Source: Bosea vestrisii
GTDB taxonomy: Bacteria; Pseudomonadota; Alphaproteobacteria; Rhizobiales; Beijerinckiaceae
Assembly: GCF_030144325.1 (NCBI RefSeq)
Contig: NZ_CP126307.1
Location: 5,174,001-5,238,000 of the forward strand
Direction of reading: 5' to 3'
Length of the DNA: 64,000 bases
The translations under genes were made by a program, and so were the position numbers. Shown here in pieces: positions 54,790 to 63,641 of this stretch. Below the pieces are notes generated by a model that saw only the letters and a list, made by a program, of their open reading frames with translations, searched no databases and had not been told where the DNA came from. Every line of letters starts with the position of its first letter. Positions within the stretch are counted from its first letter, which is position 1.

Positions 54790-55626
54790 ATGATGATCGC
54801 CGGCATTGCCCTGAACGATTTGATTTTCCTTGCGTTGTCGCTTGTCGCGGCCGGCGCTGTCACCGGCCTGCTCGCCGGCCTGTTCGGCGTCGGCGGCGGC
54901 GCGATGATCGTGCCGGTGCTCTACGAGGTCTTCCGGGTGATCGGCGTGCCGGAGGAGGTGCGCATGCCGCTCGTGGTCGGAACCTCGCTGGCGGTGATCA
55001 TCCCGACGTCGATCCGCTCCTACCGGGCTCATCTCGCCAAGGGCATGGTCGACACCTCGATCATCCGGGTCTGGGCCGTGCCGGTCGTGCTCGGCGTCAT
55101 CGGCGGCAGCCTGATCGCGCGCTATGCGCCGCCGGACCTGTTCAAGGCGGTCTTCGTCGCGGTCGCCTTCGCCAGCGCCATGCGCCTGCTCTTCGCCTCC
55201 GACCGCTGGAAGCTCGGCGACGATATGCCTGGGCCGTTCCTGATGCGGATCTATGGCGTGATCATCGGCGTGCTCTCGTCGCTGATGGGCATTGGCGGCG
55301 GCCAGCTCTCCAGCCTGTTCATGACCTTCTATGGCCGGCCGATCCACCAGGCGGTGGCGACCTCGTCCGGGCTCGGCATTCTGATCTCGATCCCCGGCGC
55401 GCTCGGCTACATCTATGCCGGCTGGCCGAAGATGGACATCCTGCCGCCGCTCTCGCTCGGCTATGTCTCCTTCATCGGCTTCCTGCTCTTCATCCCGACC
55501 TCGATCTGGACGGCGCCGATCGGCGCGCGCCTGGCGCATCGGCTGTCGAAGCGCCGGCTGGAGGTCGCCTTCGGCATCTTCCTGCTGGTGGTCTGCGCCC
55601 GCTTCTTCTGGTCGCTGATCGCCTGA
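54790..55626 (+). CDS. TauE/SafE-family (TSUP) membrane transporter
   Basis: Integral membrane protein of 278 residues with eight or so helices and the duplicated TauE/SafE motif: GLFGVGGGAMIVPVL (about 31-45) and SSLMGIGGGQLSSLFM (about 161-176), both with HxxATS/TS-type partners (VVGTSLAVI and HQAVATSSGL). Family members export sulfite, sulfolactate, taurine products or organic anions. Substrate unassigned. Confidence 0.93.
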   Translation: MMIAGIALNDLIFLALSLVAAGAVTGLLAGLFGVGGGAMIVPVLYEVFRVIGVPEEVRMPLVVGTSLAVIIPTSIRSYRAHLAKGMVDTSIIRVWAVPVVLGVIGGSLIARYAPPDLFKAVFVAVAFASAMRLLFASDRWKLGDDMPGPFLMRIYGVIIGVLSSLMGIGGGQLSSLFMTFYGRPIHQAVATSSGLGILISIPGALGYIYAGWPKMDILPPLSLGYVSFIGFLLFIPTSIWTAPIGARLAHRLSKRRLEVAFGIFLLVVCARFFWSLIA

Positions 55627-55637
55627 GGGTGGGAACC

Positions 55638-56105
55638 ATGGTTGCCGTGCGCCCTTGCGAGGAGGCTGATCATCCTGCGCTCGCCGGTTTGATGGCGCAG
55701 ATGCAGGCGCATTACCGCGTGCCCTGTCCGCCGGATACCGAGATCAGGGCCGGGCTGGCGAACCGGCCCGAGGGAACAGAGCTACTCGTCGCCGAGCAGG
55801 ACGGCGCGCTCGTCGGCTTCGCCGCCTTCTCGGCGATCTATCCCGGCCCCGGTCTGAAGGCAGGCTGCTTCCTCAAGGAAATCTATGTCGCCGAAGCGGC
55901 CCGTGGGCTCGGCGCCGGCCGGGCGCTGCTCGCGGAGCTGGCGCGGCTTGCGCTCGCATGCGGCCTCGGCCGGATCGACTGGACGGCGGCGCGCGACAAT
56001 GAGCGCCTGCTGCGCTTCTACGAGAGCCTCGGCGCGACGCCGCAACCGGAGAAGGTCTTCTTCAGGCTGACCGGCGAGGCTCTTCGCCGTCTTGCTGACG
56101 GCTGA
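55638..56105 (+). CDS. GNAT N-acetyltransferase
   Basis: Acetyl-CoA-dependent transferase of 155 residues. The acetyl-CoA site appears in LKEIYVAEAARGLGAGRALLAELARLA (about 85-112) followed by RIDWTAARDNERLLRFYESLGA. The ATG at 55638 has GAGGGTGGGA upstream; the longer frame to 54735 is shadow of the TauE gene. Its 3' end runs 44 bases into the oppositely oriented DUF1289 gene. Substrate unknown. Confidence 0.88.
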   Translation: MVAVRPCEEADHPALAGLMAQMQAHYRVPCPPDTEIRAGLANRPEGTELLVAEQDGALVGFAAFSAIYPGPGLKAGCFLKEIYVAEAARGLGAGRALLAELARLALACGLGRIDWTAARDNERLLRFYESLGATPQPEKVFFRLTGEALRRLADG

Positions 56106-56262
56106 GCCGCTCTTCCAGCGTTGCCATGATGGCGAGGCGCTCCGTCTCGCTGAAGCGCGACCATTGCGCGATCTCCTGCAGGGTCCGCCCGCAGCCCTGG
56201 CAGAGCTTGTTCACCGGGTCGATCACGCAAATCTTGATGCAGGGGCTGGAAATCGCGCTCAT
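56062..56262 (-). CDS. DUF1289 small cysteine protein
   Basis: 66-residue protein with the family pattern CIKICVID...CQGCGRTLQEIAQW, four cysteines likely to bind a metal. The start overlaps the cobS stop as ATGA, so it is translationally coupled to cobS. It overlaps the 3' end of the convergent acetyltransferase gene. Function of DUF1289 is unknown; a role in cobamide metabolism is only guilt by association. Confidence 0.85.
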   Translation of the reverse strand: MSAISSPCIKICVIDPVNKLCQGCGRTLQEIAQWSRFSETERLAIMATLEERLSRQQDGEEPRRSA

Positions 56263-57107
56263 CACCCACCCCAGCCGATGACGATGGCGAGGCCGAGATA
56301 GATCGCGATTTCGCCGAGCTGCTGCACCGCGCCGAGAATGTCGCCGGTCTGGCCACCGATAAGGCGGATGGCGATGCGCGACAGCCAGTATGTCGCCAGT
56401 GCCGACAGCATGAAGCCGAGGACGACACCGGCGAGGGGGAGGGCGCCCGTGGCGATCAAAAGCAGGGCGAGGGCGCCTGATAATCCGTACGCGACCGGCA
56501 ATACAGACCGCTCCGGTCGTCCAACAGAGGCGGAAGCACCGTCGCGCCGGGTCGGCGGGGTCGTGGCGAGGATGCGGATGCCCTCGACGCGCGACCAGGG
56601 TGCCGCGACGAGCACGGCGGCGGCGAGCGCCCACGCTCCGGCGCCTTGCTGGATCGCGGCGAGCGCAGTCACCCGCAGCAGCAGCGAGAGGCCGAGCGCC
56701 AGCGCCCCGAAAGTGCCGACGCGGCTGTCCTTCATGATCTCCAGCCGCCGCTCCGGCGTATGCCCGCCGAACAGCCCATCGGCCGAGTCGGCGAGCCCGT
56801 CTTCGTGGAAGGCGCCGGTCGTCAGCACGAGCGCGGTCACGGCGAGAGTCGCTGCCAGCAAGGCGTTGACACCCGCAAGGCTCGCGAGCAGCGCGATGAG
56901 GATCGCCGGTAACGCGATCACCAGCGCCGCGAAGGGCAGGGCACGCGGCACCAGCCGGAAATCCGGCAGGGCATGCGCGCTCTCGCCCGGCAGCGCCGGC
57001 ACCGGCAGGCGCGAATAGAAGCGGATGCAGGTCGCGGTGGCGATCAGCCAGCCCGGCCATGTCGGCGGCGGCGCCTGCGTCGCATCATCGCTGTCGGTTT
57101 GCGCCAC
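56262..57107 (-). CDS. cobS: Adenosylcobinamide-GDP ribazoletransferase
   Basis: Membrane enzyme that joins alpha-ribazole to adenosylcobinamide-GDP, the last step of cobalamin assembly. The 281 residues include the signature FHEDGLADSADGLFGG (about 99-114) with the acidic metal cluster, MKDSRVGTFGALALGLSL, and several helices. It is divergent from cobT, whose product supplies the lower-ligand nucleotide. Confidence 0.95.
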   Translation of the reverse strand: MAQTDSDDATQAPPPTWPGWLIATATCIRFYSRLPVPALPGESAHALPDFRLVPRALPFAALVIALPAILIALLASLAGVNALLAATLAVTALVLTTGAFHEDGLADSADGLFGGHTPERRLEIMKDSRVGTFGALALGLSLLLRVTALAAIQQGAGAWALAAAVLVAAPWSRVEGIRILATTPPTRRDGASASVGRPERSVLPVAYGLSGALALLLIATGALPLAGVVLGFMLSALATYWLSRIAIRLIGGQTGDILGAVQQLGEIAIYLGLAIVIGWGG

Positions 57108-57213
57108 GCTGCCCTCGGATTGTCTTCGTCCACTCCAGCCTATAGCAGCAGCGGCAACGCGGCGGCGACCTCATGCCGCTCGATTCCCTAGGCTTTCAAG
57201 ATCGGCTCCTCAG

Positions 57214-58245
57214 ATGTCTGCGATGCCCGCCTCCGGCCTGCCCTTCGACGATATCCGCAACCTCATCGCCGGCATGCCGGGCCCCGACATGGCGGCGGCC
57301 AACGCCGTGCGGGCCCGCGACAAGGAGCTGACCAAGCCGGCCGGCAGCCTCGGCCGGCTGGAGGAGATCGCCGAATGGCTCGCCGCCTGGCAGGGCAAGG
57401 CGCCGCCGCGGGTCGACCGGCCGCTGGTCTGCGTCTTCGCCGGCAATCACGGCGTAGTCGCCCAGGGCGTCTCGGCATTCCCGCAGGCGGTGACGCGCCA
57501 GATGCTGGAGAATTTCGCCGCCGGCGGGGCCGCGATCAATCAGATCTGCGCGGCCTATGATCTCGGCTTCAAGGTCTTCGACCTCGCGCTCGACCTGCCG
57601 ACCGCCGATTTCACGCAAGAAGATGCGCTCGACGAGCGGGCCTGCGTCGCGACCATGGCCTTCGGCATGGAGGCGCTCGCCGGCGGCGCCGATCTGCTCG
57701 CGCTCGGCGAGATGGGCATCGGCAACACTACCTCGGCCGCCGCGATCTTCGCAGCGCTCTATGGCGGCGGCGCCGCCAAATGGTGCGGCCGCGGTACCGG
57801 CGTCGACGATGACGGCCTGAAGCGCAAGATCGCCGCGGTCGAGGCCGGGCTGAAGCTGCACGCCAATCACCTCACCGATCCGCTCGAAGTGCTGCGCCGC
57901 TTTGGCGGCCGCGAGATGGCTGCGATCTGCGGCGCGGTCCTCGCCGCCCGCCTGCAGCGTATCCCGGTGATCCTCGACGGCTATGTCGTCACCGCCGCTG
58001 CCGCGATCCTGCACGCGCTCGATCCATCCGCGCTCGACCATTGCCTTGCCGGCCATCTCTCGGCCGAGGGCGCCCATGCGGACGCGCTGGTCAATCTCGG
58101 CAAGCAGCCCTTGCTGGCGCTCGGCATGCGGCTCGGCGAGGGGACGGGTGCGGCGCTCGCCGCCGGCCTCGTCAAGGCGGCGGCCGGCGTCCATTCCGGC
58201 ATGGCGACGTTCGCGCAGGCGCAGGTGTCGGGGAAGGCCGAATAA
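57214..58245 (+). CDS. cobT: Nicotinate-nucleotide-dimethylbenzimidazole phosphoribosyltransferase
   Basis: Makes alpha-ribazole phosphate from dimethylbenzimidazole and nicotinate mononucleotide for the lower ligand of B12. The 343 residues contain KPAGSLGRLEEIA, FAGNHGVVAQGVSAFPQAVT, GEMGIGNTTSAAAI, ILDGYVVTAAAAIL and SAEGAHADALVNLGK. The ATG at 57214 is the family-consistent start. It is divergent from cobS, 106 bases apart; no cobalamin riboswitch is seen in that gap. Confidence 0.96.
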   Translation: MSAMPASGLPFDDIRNLIAGMPGPDMAAANAVRARDKELTKPAGSLGRLEEIAEWLAAWQGKAPPRVDRPLVCVFAGNHGVVAQGVSAFPQAVTRQMLENFAAGGAAINQICAAYDLGFKVFDLALDLPTADFTQEDALDERACVATMAFGMEALAGGADLLALGEMGIGNTTSAAAIFAALYGGGAAKWCGRGTGVDDDGLKRKIAAVEAGLKLHANHLTDPLEVLRRFGGREMAAICGAVLAARLQRIPVILDGYVVTAAAAILHALDPSALDHCLAGHLSAEGAHADALVNLGKQPLLALGMRLGEGTGAALAAGLVKAAAGVHSGMATFAQAQVSGKAE

Positions 58246-58256
58246 TTGGGAAAGCT

Positions 58257-58279
58257 GCGCCGGGTTTTCGACCCGGCGC
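58257..58279. terminator. Bidirectional terminator between cobT and GST gene
   Basis: GCGCCGGGT (58257-58265) pairs with ACCCGGCGC (58271-58279) around TTTCG, 12 bases after the cobT stop and 12 bases before the convergent GST stop. The downstream side is TC-rich (GTCTTCGTTTC). Confidence 0.75.
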
Positions 58280-58291
58280 GTCTTCGTTTCG

Positions 58292-58994
58292 TCAGGCGCC
58301 GAAGCGCTCGATCACCTCGGCCAGCGACACATGGCCCTTGCAGGCGCCGCTGCCGGCCGGTGTTTCGCCTTGCTCCAGCGCCGCCGCATAGACCACTGCC
58401 GGATCGGCCTCGACCCGCTGGCGCAGGGCCTGTAGCTTCGGCCAGCGCGAGAGCTCGGCGACCTCATGGTATTCGAGCCAGCGCGCCACGCCGGCGAGCA
58501 GGCCGTCGGCCAGGGTATGCTTGCCGCCGACCAGCCAGCGCCCGTCACCGATCATGGCTTCGAGCTTGTCATGACGCTCGGCCCGCCTTGCGGCCGAATC
58601 GGCGCAACGCCGCCTCGAACTCCGGGTCGGGCTCGGGCAGCTCCAGCGCCACCCAGAGCGGCGTGAAGGCGCCGGTGAAGCCGGTGTTGAGGAAGCCCAT
58701 CAGCTGGTGCATGCGGTCGGCTTCCGGCGAGAGCGGATCGAAGCTGATCCGCTGTTCGGTGTCGCGGGCCTCCAGATAGGCGGCGATCGCCATGGTCTCG
58801 GTCAGCGGGCGGCTCTGATCGGTGATCAGCACCGGCGTTTCGACGCGCGGATTGATCCGGGTGTAGACCGGTTCGCGCATTTCGGCGAGCATGTCGACAC
58901 GGCAGAGCTTGTAGGGCTGGCCAAGCCATTCGAGAGCCGCGACCAGGCCCATCGAAGTGCCGGCCGGGTAGCCATAAACGAGGATCGGTTCCAT
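58292..58994 (-). pseudogene. Glutathione S-transferase-like protein, single-base frameshift
   Basis: Two-domain GST: N-terminal thioredoxin-like half starting MEPILVYGYPAGTSMGLVAALEWLGQ with TPVLITDQSRPLTETMAIAAYLE, and helical C-terminal half MIGDGRWLVGGKHTLADGLLAG. The frame changes at about 58582-58584: the minus-strand GGG reads on to GRAS and stop, whereas removing one G gives KAAERHDKLEAMIGDG. The two halves are otherwise contiguous. It is divergent from an HxlR regulator. Confidence 0.87.
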
Positions 58995-59101
58995 CTTGCG
59001 TTTTCCATTTGTGTCGGGAAACGCTGCGCAGCGGGCTGGAACCTAGTCATCCCGCCTCCCAAGTAAATCACGCACTTTTCTGTAACCAGGCGGAACGGAA
59101 C

Positions 59102-59449
59102 ATGAAGGACGTCGTGTCCGATTGCCCGATCGAAAGCGTCATGCGGGTGTTGAGCGGCCGCTGGCCGACCTTGCTGCTCTACTATCTGAAGGACGGCACC
59201 AAGCGCTTCAGCGAGCTCAGGCGCGACAATCCGACCGTCTCGCACCGCATGCTTGCACTTGAGCTGCGCAAGCTCGAAGCGGCCGGCATCGTCCACCGGA
59301 TCGATCATGACGGCTACCCACGCCGGGTCGACTACGAGCTGACGACCGCGGGACTTCGCCTCGTGCCGCTGATCGATGCGCTCGGCGATTGGTGGGAACA
59401 AGCCGAGACCGAGCGGGCGGGCGTGCCGAAGCTCCCGCGGGTCGCATAA
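59102..59449 (+). CDS. HxlR-family transcriptional regulator
   Basis: Winged-helix regulator of 115 residues with a Cys near the N-terminus (VSDCPIESVMRVLSGRWP), the common redox-sensing position in HxlR proteins, and the recognition region SHRMLALELRKLEAAGIVHRIDHDGYP. It is divergent from the GST-like gene and probably regulates it under electrophile or oxidant stress. Confidence 0.93.
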   Translation: MKDVVSDCPIESVMRVLSGRWPTLLLYYLKDGTKRFSELRRDNPTVSHRMLALELRKLEAAGIVHRIDHDGYPRRVDYELTTAGLRLVPLIDALGDWWEQAETERAGVPKLPRVA

Positions 59450-59460
59450 CCCGGCAGATT

Positions 59461-60982
59461 CTACGCCGCCGAGCGCTGACCGGGGTGCGGCAAGGCCGGC
59501 AGCGTGTCCATGACGCGCTCGGCGGGAAGCGTGATCGTCACTTCGGTGCCGGCACGGAGCGTCGACTTGATGCGGAAGCCGCCGCCGTGCAGGTCGACCA
59601 GTCCCTTCACGATCGGCAGGCCCAGGCCCGAGCCCTGCTCGGCCGTCTTGATCGCCAGCGAGCCGCGCCCGAACGTCTGCATCACCACCGGAATCTCGTC
59701 CTCGGGGATGCCGGGGCCATTGTCGGTGATGGAGACATATTGTCCGCCATTGGCGGTCCAGCCGACCTTGATCGAGATCTCGCCGCCCTGCGGGGGTGAA
59801 CTTGATCGCATTCGCTAGAATGTTCAGCACGGCCTGGCGGATGGCGCGCTCATCGGCCCAGATGCGCGGCAGCTCGGGCTCGGTCGCCTGGCGGATGGTC
59901 TGGCTCTTGGCCTTGGCGCGCAGGTTGAGCATATGCGCGGCGTCGTCGGCAATCCCGGCGAGGCTGATCGCCTCCTCGCTGAGCTCATACTTGCCGGACT
60001 CGATGCGCGACAGGTCGAGAATCTCGTTGATCAGTGTCAGCAGGTGCTGACCCGAGGAGTGGATGTCGCCGGAGTACTCCTTGTAGGAGGCGTTAGCGTG
60101 CGGCCCGAAAACCTCGGTTTTCATCACTTCGGAGAAGCCGAGAATGGCGTTGAGCGGCGTCCGTAGCTCATGGCTCATCGTCGCCAGGAAGCGCGACTTG
60201 GCGAGGTTGGCTTCTTCCGCCTTGCGCCGGGCTTCGTCGGAGTTGGCTTTGGCGGTTTCGAGTTCGGCGATCAGCGCGTCCTTCTCGGCCCGGAATTCGA
60301 TCGTCTCGACCGAGGTGGAATAGAGCCGGTTGGTCAGGAAGATGAAGAAGAGCTGGGCGCTGGCCGCCATCAGCAGCATGGTGACGCTGTCGATGTCGCT
60401 GCGGCCGCTGAACGACAGCACGATCGCCCCGACGATCGGCACGAGGGCGGAGTAGACCGCGATCGGGATCGCCGCTGCCAGCGTGACGGTGAGCGCGCTC
60501 ACCATCAGCAGCGCCGTCATCAGGAAGAAGCGGGCGCCGGGCGCCTCGATGCCGACGAAGAGGCCTGCAAGCAGCGCCCAGGACAAGCCGTGCAGCAATT
60601 CGGCCGCGGGCAGGAGCTTGCGCCAGAACGCGACGCGTGCGGCGGCCGGAGGTTCGGCCAGAAAACGCCGGCACAGCACGGCGGTGAAGCCGGCGGTCAG
60701 CACGACCAGGCACAGCCAGCCCGAGACTTGATAGAACGGGACCCAGACGCAGGCTGCGGCGGCGACCAGGAACGCGAGCAGCAAGGTGCCCGCTGTGCCG
60801 TGCAACCGGTACTGCGCGAAGACGCGGATGAGTTCGTAATCGAAGGCGCGCTGGAGCCCGGTCGATGAGGTCAACTTCTCGCGCGCCGAACGAACCTCGC
60901 GGTTGATCAGCTTGCGGCGCGCCAGCACGGACGGATCGGGTCCGCGACCACGCTGCACCTGTTCGGCTGTCAGTTCCGCCAT
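59461..60982 (-). pseudogene. DivJ/PdhS-like membrane sensor histidine kinase, single-base frameshift
   Basis: Kinase with about six N-terminal hydrophobic helices (about 63-218), a coiled coil (225-262) and HisKA with His271 (TMSHELRTPLNAILGF). The HATPase domain starts in frame to KFTPAG, then shifts at the C run in the minus strand (plus 59792-59796): one C fewer gives KFTPQGGEISIKVGW and restores TDNGPGIPE and GSGLGLPIVKGL up to the stop at 59461. As written the open frame continues into unrelated sequence to 58826. The HisKA context matches DivK-pathway kinases of Alphaproteobacteria, an inference. Confidence 0.88.
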
Positions 60983-61068
60983 GGTCCGAGGAAAAGGCTC
61001 CTGCCCGGCGGTACAACCGTCGCACCCCGGCTCGCCATGATGGGCGAGAATTCGTTAAGCTTATCCTG

Positions 61069-61620
61069 ATGACGCGCTTCGGATTCAGGACAAGCAATTA
61101 CGGCCCGTTCGGCTGGCGGCGGGTCGGCCGCTCGGTCGATTTCGTCGTAGCCCTTGGATTCATTCTGCTTTTGGCGATAGCGGGAGCGGTTCTGCAATAC
61201 CGGCTCGGCTCCGGCCGCAGCCTCGCCGGACAGGCCGACGCGATCGATGGCGATTCGCTGCGGCTTCTTGGCGAGGAGCTTCGCCTCGAGGGCATCGACG
61301 CGCCCGAATACCGGCAGACCTGCCGGGATCGGAGCGGCGGCGAGGTCGCCTGCGGCCGGCAGGCGCGGCGCGCGCTCGCCGCCATGCTGGCGCTCGGCAA
61401 CGTCACCTGCACGGTTTCCAGGGCCGACCGCTATGGCCGCGGGCTGGCGCGCTGCCGGCAAGGCAACGCCGAGATCAACGCGGCGCTGGTGCGCCAGGGC
61501 CAGGCCGTCGCCTATGGTGGCTATCAGGCCGAGGAGGACGAGGCGAAAGCCGCCGGTCGCGGCATCTGGGCGTTGAGCTTCGAACGGCCGGAGGCCTGGC
61601 GCAGGAGCCATCCGCGCTGA
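61069..61620 (+). CDS. Membrane-anchored thermonuclease-like protein
   Basis: Staphylococcal nuclease-fold protein of 183 residues with one N-terminal membrane helix (about 24-45), then the SNase core: DAIDGDSLRLLGEELRLEGIDAPEYRQTC (Asp and Arg sites), ALAAMLALG, and ADRYGRGLARCRQGNAEINAALVRQGQAVAY. The second catalytic region has GRGL with Arg. Cysteines in RQTC and CGRQ may form disulfides. It is divergent from the kinase gene and could act in the periplasm. Confidence 0.85.
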   Translation: MTRFGFRTSNYGPFGWRRVGRSVDFVVALGFILLLAIAGAVLQYRLGSGRSLAGQADAIDGDSLRLLGEELRLEGIDAPEYRQTCRDRSGGEVACGRQARRALAAMLALGNVTCTVSRADRYGRGLARCRQGNAEINAALVRQGQAVAYGGYQAEEDEAKAAGRGIWALSFERPEAWRRSHPR

Positions 61621-61780
61621 AGGCGAGCGCCGGCCATGCGAATTCGTCAATGCCTCGGGCGGCTTTGGCATTTTCGTCTTCGCGGTTCGCAATCTAAAGA
61701 AGGATCATCTCCTTCCCGTCCCCTCGCCGGATTTGCTGTCGCATGATGCCGTTGCCCGCCTGCCGATCGGAGCTGCCGGC

Positions 61781-62701
61781 ATGATCGGCGCCATCCTGCT
61801 CGCTCTGGCGCCGATCGCCCTGTTGATCGCGCTCGGCCATGCCATGCGCCGCCTGCGCTTCCTGCCGGATGCGTTCTGGCCGCAGGCCGAGCGGCTGAGC
61901 TACTACGTCCTTCTGCCGGCCCTCTTCATGCACGCCTTGGCGATGGCCGATCTTAAAGGCCTTCCCGTCGCCGAACTGGCCTTGACGCTGATGGCGGCGA
62001 TCATCGCCGTGGCGGCGGCGCTCGTGCTGGCCAAGCGCTGGCTTGGCTACAGTGACGCCGCCTTCACCTCGGTCTTCCAGGGCGGCATCCGCTTCAATAA
62101 TTATGTCGGCCTGAGCGCGGCCGGCAGCATGCTCGGGCCGTCCGCCCTGCCGCTCGCGGCCGTGGCCAATGCGGCGATCGTGCCGACAGTGAACGTGCTG
62201 TGCGTCCTGGTCTTCGCCCGCTGGGGCTCGGCGCAGCCGACACTGCGCGGCATTCTCCGGGGCCTTGCCCTCAATCCGCTGCTGATGTCCTGCGTGCTCG
62301 GCATCGCCATCCAGCTTACTGGCCTCGGGCTGCCGCCGGGCGTCGAAGGCTGCCTCAAGGCCCTCGGCCAGGCTTCGCTTCCGATCGGCCTGCTCTGCGT
62401 CGGCGCGGCACTCGACTGGGGTGCGCTCGGCCGCGGCCTGAAGCCGGCGCTGGTCGCCTCCTTCGTCAAGTTCGTGGTGATGCCGCTCGCGACCTATGCG
62501 GCGCTGAAGGGCTTCGGCCTCGGCGGCCAGGCGGCGACGCTGGCCATCCTGTTCCAGGCGCTGCCGACCGCCTCCTCATCCTATGTGATGGCGCGCCAGC
62601 TCGGTGGCGATGCGCCGCTGATGGCCGGCATCTGCGCGCTGCAGACCGTCCTGGCAGCGGTGGCGGTGCCGCTTGCGCTGATCCTGCTCGCGCCGGGTTG
62701 A
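61781..62701 (+). CDS. AEC-family (auxin efflux carrier-like) transporter
   Basis: Membrane permease of 306 residues with about ten helices; conserved parts are GHAMRRLRFLPDAFW, SYYVLLPALFMHALA, FQGGIRFNNYVGLSAAG and ILFQALPTASSSYVMARQLGGDAPL. The ATG at 61781 has GGAG eight bases upstream and starts just before the first helix. The family exports auxin-like acids, malonate or other organic acids; the substrate is not assigned. Confidence 0.92.
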   Translation: MIGAILLALAPIALLIALGHAMRRLRFLPDAFWPQAERLSYYVLLPALFMHALAMADLKGLPVAELALTLMAAIIAVAAALVLAKRWLGYSDAAFTSVFQGGIRFNNYVGLSAAGSMLGPSALPLAAVANAAIVPTVNVLCVLVFARWGSAQPTLRGILRGLALNPLLMSCVLGIAIQLTGLGLPPGVEGCLKALGQASLPIGLLCVGAALDWGALGRGLKPALVASFVKFVVMPLATYAALKGFGLGGQAATLAILFQALPTASSSYVMARQLGGDAPLMAGICALQTVLAAVAVPLALILLAPG

Positions 62702-62717
62702 CCGGTCGCGGCGCGGA

Positions 62718-62867
62718 TTACATGGGCTCGCGTGGATCGTCCTTGCTCGGCCCGTCCAGCCGAGCGGCGCCGGGCTCGCGCGAGCGCGACCAGAAACTCA
62801 CGAGCATCAGCCCCACCGGGATGGCGAGGACGACGATCCAGACGACGAAGCTCCAATCCTGCGGCAT
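62718..62867 (-). CDS. Small single-helix membrane protein (49 residues)
   Basis: MPQDWSFVVWIVVLAIPVGLM gives one transmembrane helix (about 7-25), followed by a short basic/acidic tail. AGGGGGA precedes the ATG. It converges with the AEC gene. No known function. Confidence 0.5.
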   Translation of the reverse strand: MPQDWSFVVWIVVLAIPVGLMLVSFWSRSREPGAARLDGPSKDDPREPM

Positions 62868-63026
62868 GCCGGTTCCCCCTGCGGAATGGTAATCGCGGAT
62901 ATGGGCGCTTTGTTCCCGCCGACGCATGGCAGCGTCGTCTTGCCGCCGTGTTTGCGGGTGAACTCTTGACAGGGCCGCGGCGGCACCGTGAAACCGCCAT
63001 GTCTCGGGAAGACGAAAGGCGAGGGC

Positions 63027-63638
63027 ATGAAGCTCTATGATGGCGGGCGCGCGCCCAATCCGCGGCGGGTCCGCATCTTCTTTGCCGAGAAGGGCGTGCC
63101 CCTTCCCGAGCTCGTCCCGATCGACATCGGCAAGAAGGAGCATCGGACGCCGGAGTTCACCCGCATCAATCCATCGCAGCGCCTGCCGGTGCTGCTGCTC
63201 GAGGATGGCACCGCACTCGCCGAGACGATCGCGATCTGCCGCTATGTCGAGAGCCTGCATCCGGTGCCGCCTCTGTTCGGCGCCGCACCCAAGGAAGCTG
63301 CGCTGATCGAGATGTGGAATCGGCGCATCGAGCTCGGGCTGTTCTCGTCGGTCTCGGCGGTGTTCCGCCACAGCCACCCCGCCATGGCCGAGCTCGAGGA
63401 GCAGGTTCCGGAATGGGCCGAGGCCAATCGCGAACTGATCGATGACCACCTGGTGCTGCTCGATCTGCAGCTCGGCGCCAATCGCTTCATCTGCGGCGAC
63501 GAGCTGACGGTGGCAGACATCACCGCCGGCATCGCCATCGACTTCATGAAGCCCTCGCGCATTCCGCTGCCGGAGGATTTTGCCAACGTCCGCCGTTGGC
63601 ATGGCGAGCTCTCGGCCAGGCCGAGCTGGAAAGCTTGA
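63027..63638 (+). CDS. Glutathione S-transferase
   Basis: GST of 203 residues with an N-terminal thioredoxin-like domain (MKLYDGGRAPNPRRVRIFFAEKGV, NPSQRLPVLLLEDGTALAETIAICRY) and C-terminal helices (RFICGDELTVADITAGI). The glutathione-binding Ser/Cys is not obvious; a proline-rich motif SQRLPVLLL is present. GAGGG lies before the ATG. It is intact, unlike the second GST-like gene at 58292. Confidence 0.93.
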   Translation: MKLYDGGRAPNPRRVRIFFAEKGVPLPELVPIDIGKKEHRTPEFTRINPSQRLPVLLLEDGTALAETIAICRYVESLHPVPPLFGAAPKEAALIEMWNRRIELGLFSSVSAVFRHSHPAMAELEEQVPEWAEANRELIDDHLVLLDLQLGANRFICGDELTVADITAGIAIDFMKPSRIPLPEDFANVRRWHGELSARPSWKA

Positions 63639-63641
63639 ACG

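Noticed and set aside
57108..57213. Cobalamin riboswitch in the cobS/cobT gap
   Set aside because: The gap is 106 bases, too short for the usual element, and I see no B12-box motif.
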